From Colletes latitarsis (lineage: Eukaryota; Arthropoda; Insecta; Hymenoptera; Colletidae): a DNA stretch of 64,000 nt. The position numbers and the translations under genes are program-made. The stretch is taken from positions 16,820,001 to 16,884,000 of the forward strand of contig NW_027488369.1 of assembly GCF_051014445.1 (NCBI RefSeq), written 5' to 3'. Below the pieces are notes generated by a model. It searched no databases. It saw only the letters and a list, made by a program, of their open reading frames with translations, and had not been told where the DNA came from. This document shows positions 11,555-24,000 of this stretch, piece after piece. Position 1 is the first letter of the stretch. Each line of letters opens with the position of its first letter.

Positions 11555-14500
11555 GGCAAATCCCAGACCAAACCGAGACATAACCGGCGTTATCCTCTAA
11601 AATATTAATCGCAACCAGGTTTAATTGACTGTTTCGGTGTGGTACCGCATTACTACGTGATCCAAACCAGAAAAAGGCCATGATCTGGCCATCAAGTATG
11701 CGAAAAATGCGAAAGTATGAGCCAGATGATTGCAAATACCAGAACTATGCCTGACATTACCAGCGTTATCCTCTAAAATACGAATCGGAACATGCTTTTA
11801 ATGACTGTTTCAGTGTGGTAACACATTACTACGAGATCCAAACCAGAAAAATCCCAGGATCGGGCCAACAAGAATGCGAGAAACGCGAAAGTACGAGCCA
11901 CATGAGGGAAAATCCCAGACCTAACCCAGACATAACCGGCGTTATCCGCTAAAATATTAATCGCAACCAGGTTTAATTGACTGTTTCGTTGTGGACCCAC
12001 ATTACTACGGGCTCCAAACCAGAAAGAACCCAGGATCTGGCCAACAAGTATGCGAAAAATGCGAAAGAACGATCCAGATGAGGGCAAATCCCAGACCTAA
12101 CCGAGACATAACCGGCGTTAGCCTCTGAAATATTAATCGCAACCAGGTTCAATTGACTGTTTCGGTGTGGAACCACATTACTACGGGATCCAAACCAGAA
12201 AAAACCCAGGATCTGGCCAACAACTATGAGAAAAACGCGAAAGTATGAGCCAGATGATTGCAAATACCAGAACTATCCCAGGCATAACCAGAGTTATCCT
12301 CTAAAATATTAATCGTAACCAGGTTTATTTGACTGTTTCGGTGTGGTACCTCATTACTACGTGGTCCAAGCCAGAAAAAGGCCAGGATCTGGCCAACAAG
12401 AATGCGAAAAATGCGAAAGTACGCGCCAGATGAGGGCAAATACCAGACCTAACCGAGACATTACCGGCATTATCCTCTAAAATATTAATCGCAACTAGAT
12501 TTAATTGACTGTTTCGGTGTGGTACCGCATTACTACGTGATCCAAACCAGAAAAAGCCCAGGATCTGGCCAACAAGTATGCGACAAACGCGAAAGTATAT
12601 GCCAGATGATTGCAAATACCAGAACTAACCCAGACATAACCGGCGTTATCCCCTAAAATATTAATAGCAACCAGGTTTAATTGACTGTTTCCATGTTGTA
12701 CCGCATTACGACGTGATCCAAACCAGAAAGAGGCCAGGATCTGGCCAACAAATATGCGAAAAATGCGAAAGTTCGAGCCAGATGTGGGCAAATCCCAGAC
12801 CTACCCGAGACATAACCGGCGTTATCCTCTAAAATATTAATCGCAACCAGATTTAATTGACTGTTTCGGTGTGGTACCGCATTACTACGTGATCCAAACC
12901 AGAAAAAGCCCAGGATCTGGCCAACAAGTATGCGACAAACGCGAAAGTATATGCCAGATGATTGCAAATACCAGAACTAACCCAGACATAACCGGCGTTA
13001 TCCCCTAAAATATTAATAGCAACCAGGTTTAATTGACTGTTTCCATGTTGTACCGCATTACGACGTGATCCAAACCAGAAAGAGGCCAGGATCTGGCCAA
13101 CAAATATGCGAAAAATGCGAAAGTTCGAGCCAGATGTGGGCAAATCCCAGACCTACCCGAGACATAACCGGCGTTATCCTCTAAAATATTAATCGCAACC
13201 AGGTTTAATTGACTGCTTCAGTGTGGTTCCACATTACTACGTGATCCAAACCAGAAAAAGCCCAGGATCTGGCCAACAAGTATGCGAAAAACGCGAATGT
13301 ATGAGCCAGATGATTGCAAATACCAGAACTAACTCGGACATAACCAGCGTTATCCTCTAAAATACTGATCGGAACCAGCTTCCATTGACTGCTTCAGTGT
13401 GGTACCCCATTACTACGTGATCCAAACCAGAAAAAGGCCAGGATCTGGCCAATAAGTATGCGAAAAACTCGGAAGTATGTGCCAGATGATAGCTAATACC
13501 AGAACTAACCCAGACATAACCAGCGTTATCCTCTAAAATATTAATCGCAACCAGGTTTAATTGACTGTTTCGGTGTTGTACCGCATTAATACGTGATCCA
13601 AACCAGAAAAAACCCAGGATCTGGCCAACAACTATGAGAAAAACGCGAAAGTATGAGCCAGATGATTGCAAATACCAGAACTAACCGAGACATAATCGGC
13701 GTTATCCTCTAAAATATTAATCGTAACCAGGTTCAATTGACTGTTTCGGTGTGGAACCTCATTACTACGTGATCCAAACCAGATAAAGCCCAGGATCTGG
13801 CCAACAAGTATGAGAAAAATGCGAAAGTTCGAGCCAGATGAGGGCAAGTACCAGACCTAACCCAGACAAAACCGGCGTTATCCCCTAAAATATTAATCGC
13901 AACCAGGTATAATTGACTGTTTCGGTGTGGAACCTCATTACTACGTGATCCAAACCAGATAAAGCCCAGGATCTGGCCAACAAGTATAAGAAAAATGCGA
14001 AAGTTCGAGCCAGATGGGGGCAAATCCCAGACCAAACCGAGACATAACCGGCGTTATCCTCTAAAATATTAATCGCAACCAGGTTTAATTGACTGTTTCG
14101 GTGTGGTACCGCATTACTACGTGATCCAAACCAGAAAAAGGCCATGATCTGGCCATCAAGTATGCGAAAAATGCGAAAGTATGAGCCAGATGATTGCAAA
14201 TACCAGAACTATGCCTGACATTACCAGCGTTATCCTCTAAAATACGAATCGGAACATGCTTTTAATGACTGTTTCAGTGTGGTAACACATTACTACGAGA
14301 TCCAAACCAGAAAAATCCCAGGATCGGGCCAACAAGAATGCGAGAAACGCGAAAGTACGAGCCACATGAGGGAAAATCCCAGACCTAACCCAGACATAAC
14401 CGGCGTTATCCGCTAAAATATTAATCGCAACCAGGTTTAATTGACTGTTTCGTTGTGGACCCACATTACTACGGGCTCCAAACCAGAAAGAACCCAGGAT

Positions 14501-15410
14501 CTGGCCAACAAGTATGCGAAAAATGCGAAAGAACGATCCAGATGAGGGCAAATCCCAGACCTAACCGAGACATAACCGGCGTTAGCCTCTGAAATATTAA
14601 TCGCAACCAGGTTCAATTGACTGTTTCGGTGTGGAACCACATTACTACGGGATCCAAGCCAGAAAAAACCCAGGATCTGGCCAACAACTATGAGAAAAAC
14701 GCGAAAGTATGAGCCAGATGATTGCAAATACCAGAACTATCCCAGACATAACCGGCGTTATCCGCTAAAATATTAATCGCAACCAGGTTTAATTGACTGT
14801 TTCGTTGTGGACCCACATTACTACGGGCTCCAAACCAGAAAGAACCCAGGATCTGGCCAACAAGTATGCGAAAAATGCGAAAGTACGCGCCAGATGAGGG
14901 CAAATACCAGACCTAACCGAGACATTACCGGCATTATCCTCTAAAATATTAATCGCAACCAGATTTAATTGACTGTTTCGGTGTGGTACCGCATTACTAC
15001 GTGATCCAAACCAGAAAAAGCCCAGGATCTGGCCAACAAGTATGCGACAAACGCGAAAGTATATGCCAGATGATTGCAAATACCAGAACTAACCCAGACA
15101 TAACCGGCGTTATATCCTAAAATATTAATCGCAACCAGGTATAATTGACTGTTTCAGTGTGGTACCACATTACTACGTGATCCAAACCAGAAAAGGGCCA
15201 GGGTCTGGCCAACAAGTATGCGAAAAATACGAAAGTCCGAGCCAGATGTGGGGAAATACCAGAACTAACCGAGACATAATCGGCGTTATCCTCTAAAATA
15301 TTACTCGCAACCAGGTTCAATTGACTGTTTCGGTGTGGAACCTCATTACTACGTGATCCAAACCAGATAAAGCCCAGGATCTGGCCAACAAGTATGAGAA
15401 AAATGCGAAA
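11555..15410 (+). repeat. 23-mer HOR, copy 2 (period 4048 bp)
   Basis: This is the downstream partner of 7518-11362 at 4048-bp spacing. It retains the 11 bp missing in copy 1. The interior is otherwise nearly the same, including the dimer pair at 12501-13204 and the TACTGATCGG monomer near 13365. One tract, about 14746-14865, does not match copy 1 and instead matches sequence 352 bp upstream. Confidence 0.92.
14746..14865 (+). repeat. In-register patch, conversion-like tract within 23-mer copy 2
   Basis: Outside this tract the copies agree at 4048-bp spacing. Inside it, copy 2 reads TATCCGCTAAAA, GTTGTGGACCCAC and GGGCTCCAAACC, matching 14394-14513, whereas copy 1 (10698-10817) reads TATCCTCTAAAA, GGTACCACATT and GTGGTCCAAGCC. 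The minimum tract is 120 bp and its right limit is before about 14882. The register of 176 bp is preserved. Gene conversion or a double exchange explains this; retention of an older dimer tandem like the one at 6303-7006 is the alternative. Confidence 0.75.
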
Positions 15411-17740
15411 GTTCGAGCCAGATGAGGGCAAGTACCAGACCTAACCCAGACAAAACCGGCGTTATCCCCTAAAATATTAATCGCAACCAGGTATAATTGA
15501 CTGTTTCGGTGTGGAACCTCATTACTACGTGATCCAAACCAGAAAAAGGCCATGATCTGGCCATCAAGTATGCGAAAAATGCGAAAGTATGAGCCAGATG
15601 ATTGCAAATACCAGAACTATGCCTGACATTACCAGCGTTATCCTCTAAAATACGAATCGGAACATGCTTTTAATGACTGTTTCAGTGTGGTAACACATTA
15701 CTACGAGATCCAAACCAGAAAAATCCCAGGATCGGGCCAACAAGAATGCGAGAAACGCGAAAGTACGAGCCACATGAGGGAAAATCCCAGACCTAACCCA
15801 GACATAACCGGCGTTATCCGCTAAAATATTAATCGCAACCAGGTTTAATTGACTGTTTCGTTGTGGACCCACATTACTACGGGCTCCAAACCAGAAAGAA
15901 CCCAGGATCTGGCCAACAAGTATGCGAAAAATGCGAAAGAACGATCCAGATGAGGGCAAATCCCAGACCTAACCGAGACATAACCGGCGTTAGCCTCTGA
16001 AATATTAATCGCAACCAGGTTCAATTGACTGTTTCGGTGTGGAACCACATTACTACGGGATCCAAACCAGAAAAAACCCAGGATCTGGCCAACAACTATG
16101 AGAAAAACGCGAAAGTATGAGCCAGATGATTGCAAATACCAGAACTATCCCAGGCATAACCAGCGTTATCCTCTAAAATATTAATCGCAACCAGGTTTAT
16201 TTGACTGTTTCGGTGTGGTACCACATTACTACGTGGTCCAAGCCAGAAAAAGGCCAGGATCTGGCCAACAACAATGCGAAAAATGCGAAAGTACGCGCCA
16301 GATGAGGGCAAATACCAGACCTAACCGAGACATTACCGGCATTATCCTCTAAAATATTAATCGCAACCAGATTTAATTGACTGTTTCGGTGTGGTACCGC
16401 ATTACTACGTGATCCAAACCAGAAAAAGCCCAGGATCTGGCCAACAAGTATGCGACAAACGCGAAAGTATATGCCAGATGATTGCAAATACCAGAACTAA
16501 CCCAGACATAACCGGCGTTATCCCCTAAAATATTAATCGGAACCAGGTATAATTGACTTTTTCAGTGTGGTACCACATTACTACGTGATCCAAACCAGAA
16601 AAGGGCCAGGGTCTGGCCAACAAGTATGCGAAAAATACGAAAGTCCGAGCCAGATGTGGGGAAATAACAGAACTAACCGAGACATAATCGGCGTTATCCT
16701 CTAAAATATTAATCGCAACCAGGTTCAATTGACTGTTTCGGTGTGGAACCTCATTACTACGTGATCCAAACCAGATAAAGCCCAGGATCTGGCCAACAAG
16801 TATGAGAAAAATGCGAAAGTTCGAGCCAGATGAGGGCAAGTACCAGACCTAACCCAGACAAAACCGGCGTTATCCCCTAAAATATTAATCGCAACCAGGT
16901 ATAATTGACTGTTTCGGTGTGGAACCTCATTACTACGTGATCCAAACCAGATAAAGCCCAGGATCTGGCCAACAAGTATAAGAAAAATGCGAAAGTTCGA
17001 GCCAGATGGGGGCAAATCCCAGACCAAACCGAGACATAACCGGCGTTATCCTCTAAAATATTAATCGCAACCAGGTTTAATTGACTGTTTAGGTGTGGTA
17101 CCGCATTACTACGTGATCCAAACCAGAAAAAGGCCATGATCTGGCCAACAAGTATGCGAAAAATGCGAAAGTATGAGCCAGATGATTGCAAATACCAGAA
17201 CTATGCCTGACATTACCAGCGTTATCCTCTAAAATACGAATCGGAACATGCTTTTAATGACTGTTTCAGTGTGGTAACACATTACTACGAGATCCAAACC
17301 AGAAAAATCCCAGGATCGGGCCAACAAGAATGCGAGAAAGGCGAATGTACGAGCCACATGAGGGAAAATCCCAGACCTAACCCAGACATAACCGGCGTTA
17401 TCCGCTAAAATATTAATCGCAACCAGGTTTAGTTGACTGTTTCGTTGTGGACCCACATTACTACAGGATCCAAACCAGAAAGAACCCAGGATCTGGCCAA
17501 CAAGTATGCGAAAAATGCGAAAGAACGAGCCAGATGAGGGCAAATCCCAGACCTAACCGAGACATAACCGGCGTTAGCCTCTGAAATATTAATCGCAACC
17601 AGGTTCAATTGACTGTTTCGGTGTGGAACCACATTACTACGGGATCCAAACCAGAAAAAACCCAGGATCTGGCCAACAACTATGAGAAAAACGCGAAAGT
17701 ATGAGCCAGATGATTGCAAACACCAGAACTAACCCAGACA
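15411..17740 (+). repeat. Shortened and rearranged third copy of 23-mer material
   Basis: From 15411 to about 15540 the sequence matches 13827 onward (offset 1584 bp, 9 monomers), then from 15541 it matches 14133 onward (offset 1408 bp, 8 monomers), so exactly one monomer is missing at the switch. Near 16.1-16.7 kb it matches 10.64-11.2 kb at 5456 bp (31 monomers), and from 16.72 to 17.5 kb it matches 13.73-14.5 kb at 2992 bp (17 monomers). All offsets are whole monomer multiples. Confidence 0.82.
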
Positions 17741-18426
17741 TAACCGGCGTTATCCCCTAAAATATTAATCGCAACCTGGTTTAATTGACTGTTTCGGTGT
17801 GGTACCGCATTGCTACGATGATCCAAACCAGAAAAAGGGCATGATCTGGCCAACAAGTATGCGAAAAATGCGAAAGTATGAGCCAGATGAGGACAAATCC
17901 CAGACCTACCCGAGACATAACCGGCGTTATCCTCTAAAATATTAATCGCAACCAGTTTCATTGACTGCTTCGGTGTGGAACCACATTACTACGGGATCCA
18001 AACGAGAAAAAACCCAGGATCTGTTCAACAAGTATGTGAAAAATGTGAAAGTTCGAGCCAGATGAGGGCAAATACCAGACCTAACCCAGACAAAACCGAC
18101 GTTATCCCCTAAAATATTAACCGCAACCAGGTATAATTGACTGTTTCGGTGTGGTACCGCATTGCTACGATGATCCAAGCCAGAAAAAACCCAGGATCTG
18201 GCCAACGAGTATGCGAAAAATGCGAAAGTACGATCCAGATGAGGGCATATCCCAGACCTAACCGAGACATAACCGGCGTTATCCTCTAAAATATTATTCG
18301 CAACCAGGTGTAATTGACTGTTTCGGTGTGGTACCACATTACTACGTGGTCCAAGCCAGAAAAAGGCCAGGATCTGGCCAACATGAATGCGAAAAATGCG
18401 AAAGTACGCGCCAGATGAGGGCTAAT
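17741..18426 (+). repeat. Segment sharing linked variants with 0.5-1.1 and 1.9-2.5 kb
   Basis: About four monomers carrying GTGAAAAATGTGAAAG, AAAACCGACG, ATTAACCGCAACC, GCTACGATGATCC and ATTATTCGCAACCAGGTGTAA in the same order as near the left edge of the window. This shows that a small haplotype of neighbouring monomers has been copied over about 16 kb within the array, or that the two sites flank material inserted later by amplification. Confidence 0.72.
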
Positions 18427-19148
18427 CCCAGACCTAACCGAGACATAACCGGCGTTATCCACTAAAATATTAATCGCAACCAGGTTTAATTGACTGTTTC
18501 GGTGTGGTACCACATTACTACGTGGTCCAAGCCAGAAAAAGGCCAGGATCTGGCCAACAAGTATGCGAAAAACGCGAAAGTACGAGCCAGATGAGGACAA
18601 ATCCCAGACCTACCCGAGACATAACCGGCGCTATCCTCTAAAATATTAATCGCAACCAGTTTCATTGACTGCTTCGGTGTGGAACCACATTACTACGGGA
18701 TCCAAACGAGAAAAAACCCAGGATCTGTTCAACAACTATGAGAAAAACGCGAAAGTACGAGCCAGATGATTGCAAATACCAGAACTAACCCAGACATAAC
18801 CGGCGTTATCCCCTAAAATATTAATCGCAACCTGGTTTAATTGACTGTTTCGGTGTGGTACCGCATTACTACGTGATCCAAACCAGAGAAAGGCCAGGAT
18901 CTGGCCAACAAGTATGCGAAAAACGCGAATGTATGAGCCAGATGGGGGCAAATCCCAGACCTAACCGAGACATAACCAGCGTTATCCCCTAAAATATTAA
19001 CCGCAACCAGGTATAATTGACTGTTTCGGTGTGGTACCGCATTGCTACGATGATCCAAGCCAGAAAAAACCCAGGATCTGGCCAACGAGTATGCGAAAAA
19101 TGCGAAAGTACGATCCAGATGAGGGCATATCCCAGACCTAACCGAGAC

Positions 19149-19162
19149 ATAACCGGCGTTAT
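19149..19162. other. Dyad 1 of the monomer: ATAAC-CGGC-GTTAT
   Basis: This is a representative copy of a short inverted repeat with perfect 5-bp arms (ATAAC and GTTAT) around a 4-bp centre. It is present in a large share of monomers. In many others CCGGCG is CCAGCG, which changes only the centre and leaves the arms intact. No protein is known to me to bind it. Confidence 0.8.
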
Positions 19163-19206
19163 CCACTAAAATATTAATCGCAACCAGGTTTAATTGACTG
19201 TTTCGG

Positions 19207-19218
19207 TGTGGTACCACA
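19207..19218. other. Dyad 2 of the monomer: 12-bp palindrome TGTGGTACCACA
   Basis: This representative copy is a perfect 12-bp palindrome centred on GGTACC. In monomers with GGTACCGC it shrinks to the central part, and in TGTGGAACCACA monomers 5-bp arms remain around AA. The three-way variation at this site is one of the main differences between monomer classes. Confidence 0.85.
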
Positions 19219-19244
19219 TTACTACGTGGTCCAAGCCAGAAAAA

Positions 19245-19259
19245 GGCCAGGATCTGGCC
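19245..19259. other. Dyad 3 of the monomer: GGCCAG-GAT-CTGGCC
   Basis: This representative copy has perfect 6-bp inverted arms with a 3-bp centre. Other classes keep the arms and alter the centre (GGCCAGGGTCTGGCC, GGCCAGAATCTGGCC), or keep 5-bp arms (GGCCAGTATGTGGCC, GGCCAGGATGTGGCC, GGCCATGATCTGGCC). Classes with CCCAGGATCTGGCC or GGCTAGGATCAGGCC have weaker symmetry. Confidence 0.85.
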
Positions 19260-19529
19260 AACAAGTATGCGAAAAACGCGAAAGTACGAGCCAGATGAGG
19301 ACAAATCCCAGACCTACCCGAGACATAACCGGCGCTATCCTCTAAAATATTAATCGCAACCAGTTTCATTGACTGCTTCGGTGTGGAACCACATTACTAC
19401 GGGATCCAAACGAGAAAAAACCCAGGATCTGTTCAACAACTATGAGAAAAACGCGAAAGTACGAGCCAGATGATTGCAAATACCAGAACTAACCCAGACA
19501 TAACCGGCGTTATCCCCTAAAATATTAAT

Positions 19530-19881
19530 CGCAACCTGGTTTAATTGACTGTTTCGGTGTGGTACCGCATTACTACGTGATCCAAACCAGAGAAAGGCCA
19601 GGATCTGGCCAACAAGTATGCGAAAAACGCGAATGTATGAGCCAGATGGGGGCAAATCCCAGACCTAACCGAGACATAACCAGCGTTATCCTCTAAAATA
19701 TTAATCGCAACCTGGTTTAATTGACTGTTTCGGTGTGGTACCGCATTACTACGTGATCCAAACCAGAGAAAGGCCAGGATCTGGCCAACAAGTATGCGAA
19801 AAACGCGAATGTATGAGCCAGATGGGGGCAAATCCCAGACATAACCGAGACATAACCAGCGTTATCCTCTAAAATATTAAT
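19530..19881 (+). repeat. Nearly perfect single-monomer tandem duplication
   Basis: Monomers 19530-19705 and 19706-19881 appear identical by eye over nearly their whole length, including AACCTGGTTTAA, CAGAGAAAGG, GCGAATGTATGAGCC and GATGGGGGC. The clearest changes are near the ends (AGACCTAACC versus AGACATAACC). This is probably one of the youngest events in the window. Confidence 0.82.
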
Positions 19882-21051
19882 CGCAACCAGGTTTAATTGA
19901 CTGTTTCGGTGTGGTACCGCATAACTACGTGATCCAAACCAGAAAAAGGCCATGATCTGGCCAACGTGTATACGAAAAACGCGAAAGTACGAGCCAGATG
20001 AGGACAAATCCCAGACCTACCCGAGACATAACCGGCGTTAACCTCTAAAATATTAATCGCAACCGGTATAATTGACTGTTTTGGTGTGGAAACTCATTAC
20101 TACCGGATCCAAAACAGAAACAACCCAGGATCTGGCCAACAACTATGAGAAAAACACGAAAGTATGAGCCAGATGATTGCAAATACCAGAACTATCCCAG
20201 GCATAACCAGCGTTATCCTCTAAAATATTAATCGCAACAAGGTTTACTTGACTGTTTCGGTGTGGTACCACATTAGTACGTGGTCCAAGCCAGAAAAAGG
20301 CCAGGATCTGGCCAACAAGAATGCGAAAAATGCGAAGGTACGCGCCAGATGAGGGCAAATACCAGACCTAACCGAGACATTACCGGCACTATCCTCTAAA
20401 ATATTAATCGCAACCAGATTTAATTGACTGTTTCGGTGCGGTACCGCATTACTACGTGATCCAAACCAGAAAAAGCCCAGGATCTGGTCAACAAGTAGGC
20501 GAAAAACGCGAAAGTATGTGCCAGATGAGGGCTAATCCCAGACCTAACCGAGACATAACCGGCGTTATCTTCTAAAATATTAATCGCAACCAGGTATAAT
20601 TGACTGCTTCGGTGTGGTACCACATTACTACGTGGTCCAAGCCAGAAAAAGGCCAGGATCTGGCCAACAAGAATGCGAAAAATGCGAAAGTACGCGCCAG
20701 ATGAGGGCAAATACCAGAGCTAACCGAGACATTACCGGCATTATCCCCTAAAATATTAATCGCAACCACGTTTAATTGACTGTTTCGGTGTGGTACCGTA
20801 TTACTACGTGATCCAAACTGTAAAAAGGCTAGGATCAGGCCAACAAGTAAGCGAAAAATACGAATGTACGAGCGAGATGAGGGCAAATACCAGACCTAAC
20901 CTAGACATAACCGGCGTTATCCTCTAAAATATTAATCGCAACCAGGTTTAATTGACTGTTTCGGTGTCGAGCCACATTGCGATGGGATCCAAACCAGAAA
21001 AAACCGAGGATCTGGCCAAGAAGTATGCGAAAAACGCGAAAGTATGAGCCA
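19882..21051 (+). repeat. Mixed monomers without a local HOR
   Basis: About six to seven monomers with private combinations. Near 20761 lies a CGCAACCACG / GGTACCGTATT / AAACTGTAAAAAGG monomer that recurs near 26539. Near 20970 a GAGCCACATTGCGATGGG monomer appears that recurs near 26746 and 31827. These shared pairs tie this stretch to the 26-32 kb blocks. Confidence 0.7.
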
Positions 21052-24000
21052 GATGATTGCAAATACCAGACCTAACCGAGACATAACCGGCGTTATCTTC
21101 TAAAATATTAATCGCAACCAGTTTAATTGACTGTTTCGGAGTGGAACCTCATTACTACGGGATCCAAACAAGAAAAAGCCCAGGATCTGGCCAACAAGTA
21201 TGCGAAAAGTGCGAAAGTACGATGCAGTTGAGGGCAAATCCCAGACCTAACCGTGACATAACCGACCTTAACCACTAAAATATTTATAGCAACCTGGTTT
21301 AATTCACTGTTTCGGTGTGGTACCGCATTACTACGTGATCCAAACCATAAAAAGGCTAGGATCATGCCAACAAGTAAGCGAAATATGCGAAAGTACGAGC
21401 CAGATGTGGGCAAATCCCAGACCTACCCGAGACATAACCGGCGTTATCCTCTAAAATATTAATCGCAACCAGGTTTAATTGACTGTTTCAGTGTGGTACC
21501 ACATTACTACGTGATCCAAACCAGAAAAAGCCCAGGATCTGGCCAGCAAGTATGCGAAAAACGCGAATGTATGAGCCAGATGGTTGCAAATACCAGAACT
21601 AACCCAGACATAACCAGCGTTATCCTCTAAAATACTGATCGGAACCAGTTTCTATTGACTGTTTCAGTGTGGTACCATTCCCTACGTGGTCCATGCCAGC
21701 AGAAGGCCAGTATGTGGCCAACAAGTATGCGAAAACTGCGAAAGTACGAGCCAGTTGTGGGCAAATACCAGACCTAACCGAGACATAACCGGCGTTATCC
21801 ACTAAAATATTATCCACAACCAGGTTTAATTGACTGCTTCGGTGTGGTACCACATTACTACGTGGTCCAAGCCAGAAAATGGCCAGGATCTGGCCAACAA
21901 GTATGCGAAAAATGCGAAAGTATGAGCCAGATGATTGCAAATACCAGAACTATGCCTGACATTACCAGAGTTATCCTCTAAAATACGAATCGGAACATGC
22001 TTTTAATGACTGTTTCAGTGTGGTAACACATTACTACGAGATCCAAACCAGAAAAATCCCAGGATCGGGCCAACAAGAATGCGAGAAACGCGAATGTACG
22101 AGCCACATGAGGGAAAATCCCAGACATAACCGGCGTTATCCGCTAAAATATTAATCGCAACCAGGTTTAATTGACTGTTTCGTTGTGGGCCCACATTACT
22201 AGGGGCTCCAATCCAGAAACAACCCAGGATCTGGCCAACAAGTATGCGAAAAATGCGAAAGAACGATCCAGATGAGGGCAAATCCCAGACCTAACCGAGA
22301 CATAACCGGCGTTAGCCTCTGAAATATTAATCGCAACCAGGTTCAATTGACTGTTTCGGTGTGGAACCACATTACTACGGGATCCAAACCAGAAAAAACC
22401 CAGGATCTGGCCAACAACTATGACAAAAACGCGAAAGTATGAGCCAGATGATTGCAAATACCAGAACTATCCCAGGCATAACCAGCGTTATCCTCTAAAA
22501 TATTAATCGCAACAAGGTTTACTTGACTGTTTCGGTGTGGTACCACATTACTACGTGGTCCAAGCCAGAAAAAGGCCAGGATCTGGCCAACAAGAATGCG
22601 AAAAATGCGAAAGTACGATCCAGATGAGGGCAAATACCAGACCTAACCGAGACATAACCGGCGTTATCCTCTAAAATATTATTCGCAACCAGGTGTAATT
22701 GACTGTTTCGGTGTGGTACCACATTACTACGTGGTCCAAGCCAGAAAAAGGCCAGGATCTGGCCAACATGAATGCGAAAAATGCGAAAGTACGCGCCAGA
22801 TGATTGCAAATACCAGACCTAACCGAGACATAACCGGCGTTATCTTCTAAAATATTAATCGCAACCAGTTTAATTGACTGTTTCGGTGTGGAACCTCATT
22901 ACTACGGGATCCAAACAAGAAAAAGCCCAGGATCTGGCCAACAAGTATGCGAAAAGTGCGAAAGTACGATGCAGTTGAGGGCAAATCCCAGACCTAACCG
23001 TGACATAACCGACCTTAACCACTAAAATATTTATAGCAACCTGGTTTAATTCACTGTTTCGGTGTGGTACCGCATTACTACGTGATCCAAACCATAAAAA
23101 GGCTAGGATCAGGCCAACAAGTAAGCGAAATATGCGAAAGTACTTGCCTGATTTGGGCAAATCCCAGACCTACCCGAGACATAACCGGCGTTATCCTCTA
23201 AAATATTAATCGCAACCAGGTTTAATTGACTGTTTCAGTGTGGTACCACATTACTACGTGATCCAAACCAGAAAAAGCCCAGGATCTGGCCAGCAAGTAT
23301 GCGAAAAACGCGAATGTATGAGCCAGATGGTTGCAAATACCAGAACTAACCCAGACATAACCAGCGTTAACCTCTAAAATACTGATCGGAACCAGTTTCT
23401 ATTGACTGTTTCAGTGTGGTACCATTCCCTACGTGGTCCATGCCAGCAGAAGGCCAGTATGTGGCCAACAAGTATGCGAAAACTGCGAAAGTACGAGCCA
23501 GTTGTGGGCAAATACCAGACCGAACAGAGACATAACCGGCGTTATCCACTCAAATATTATCCACAACCAGGTTTAATTGACTGCTTCGGTGTGGTACCAC
23601 ATTACTACGTGGTCCAAGCCAGAAAATGGCCAGGATCTGGCCAACAAGTATGCGAAAAATGCGAAAGTATGAGCCAGATGATTGCAAATACCAGAACTAT
23701 GCCTGACATTACCAGCGTTATCCTCTAAAATACGAATCGGAACATGCTTTTAATGACTGTTTCAGTGTGGTAACACATTACTACGAGATCCAAACCAGAA
23801 AAATCCCAGGATCGGGCCAACAAGAATGCGAGAAACGCGAATGTACGAGCCACATGAGGGAAAATCCCAGACATAACCGGCGTTATCCGCTAAAATATTA
23901 ATCGCAACCAGGTTTAATTGACTGTTTCGTTGTGGGCCCACATTACTAGGGGCTCCAATCCAGAAACAACCCAGGATCTGGCCAACAAGTATGCGAAAAA

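Larger units (their letters stand above)
18427..19690 (+). repeat. Tandem pair of a 704-bp 4-mer HOR
   Basis: Copy 1 is about 18427-19130 and copy 2 about 19131-19690. Both hold GGCGCTATCC, CAGTTTCATTGACTGC, AAACGAGAAAAAACCC, GGATCTGTTCAAC and AACCTGGTTTAA at 704-bp spacing. The second copy ends where TATCCCCTAAAATATTAACC in copy 1 is replaced by TATCCTCTAAAATATTAATC. Confidence 0.85.

Noticed and set aside
19149..19162. ATAACCGGCGTTAT as an operator or transcription terminator
   Set aside because: The arms are only 5 bp, there is no adjacent gene and no T-run. It is better described as a satellite dyad.
23402..23728. Plus-strand open frame of 108 codons
   Set aside because: It lies within ordinary monomers and is open only because of private changes in this copy. 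Its sister sequence 1747 bp upstream and other copies do not keep the frame, so it is a chance frame.
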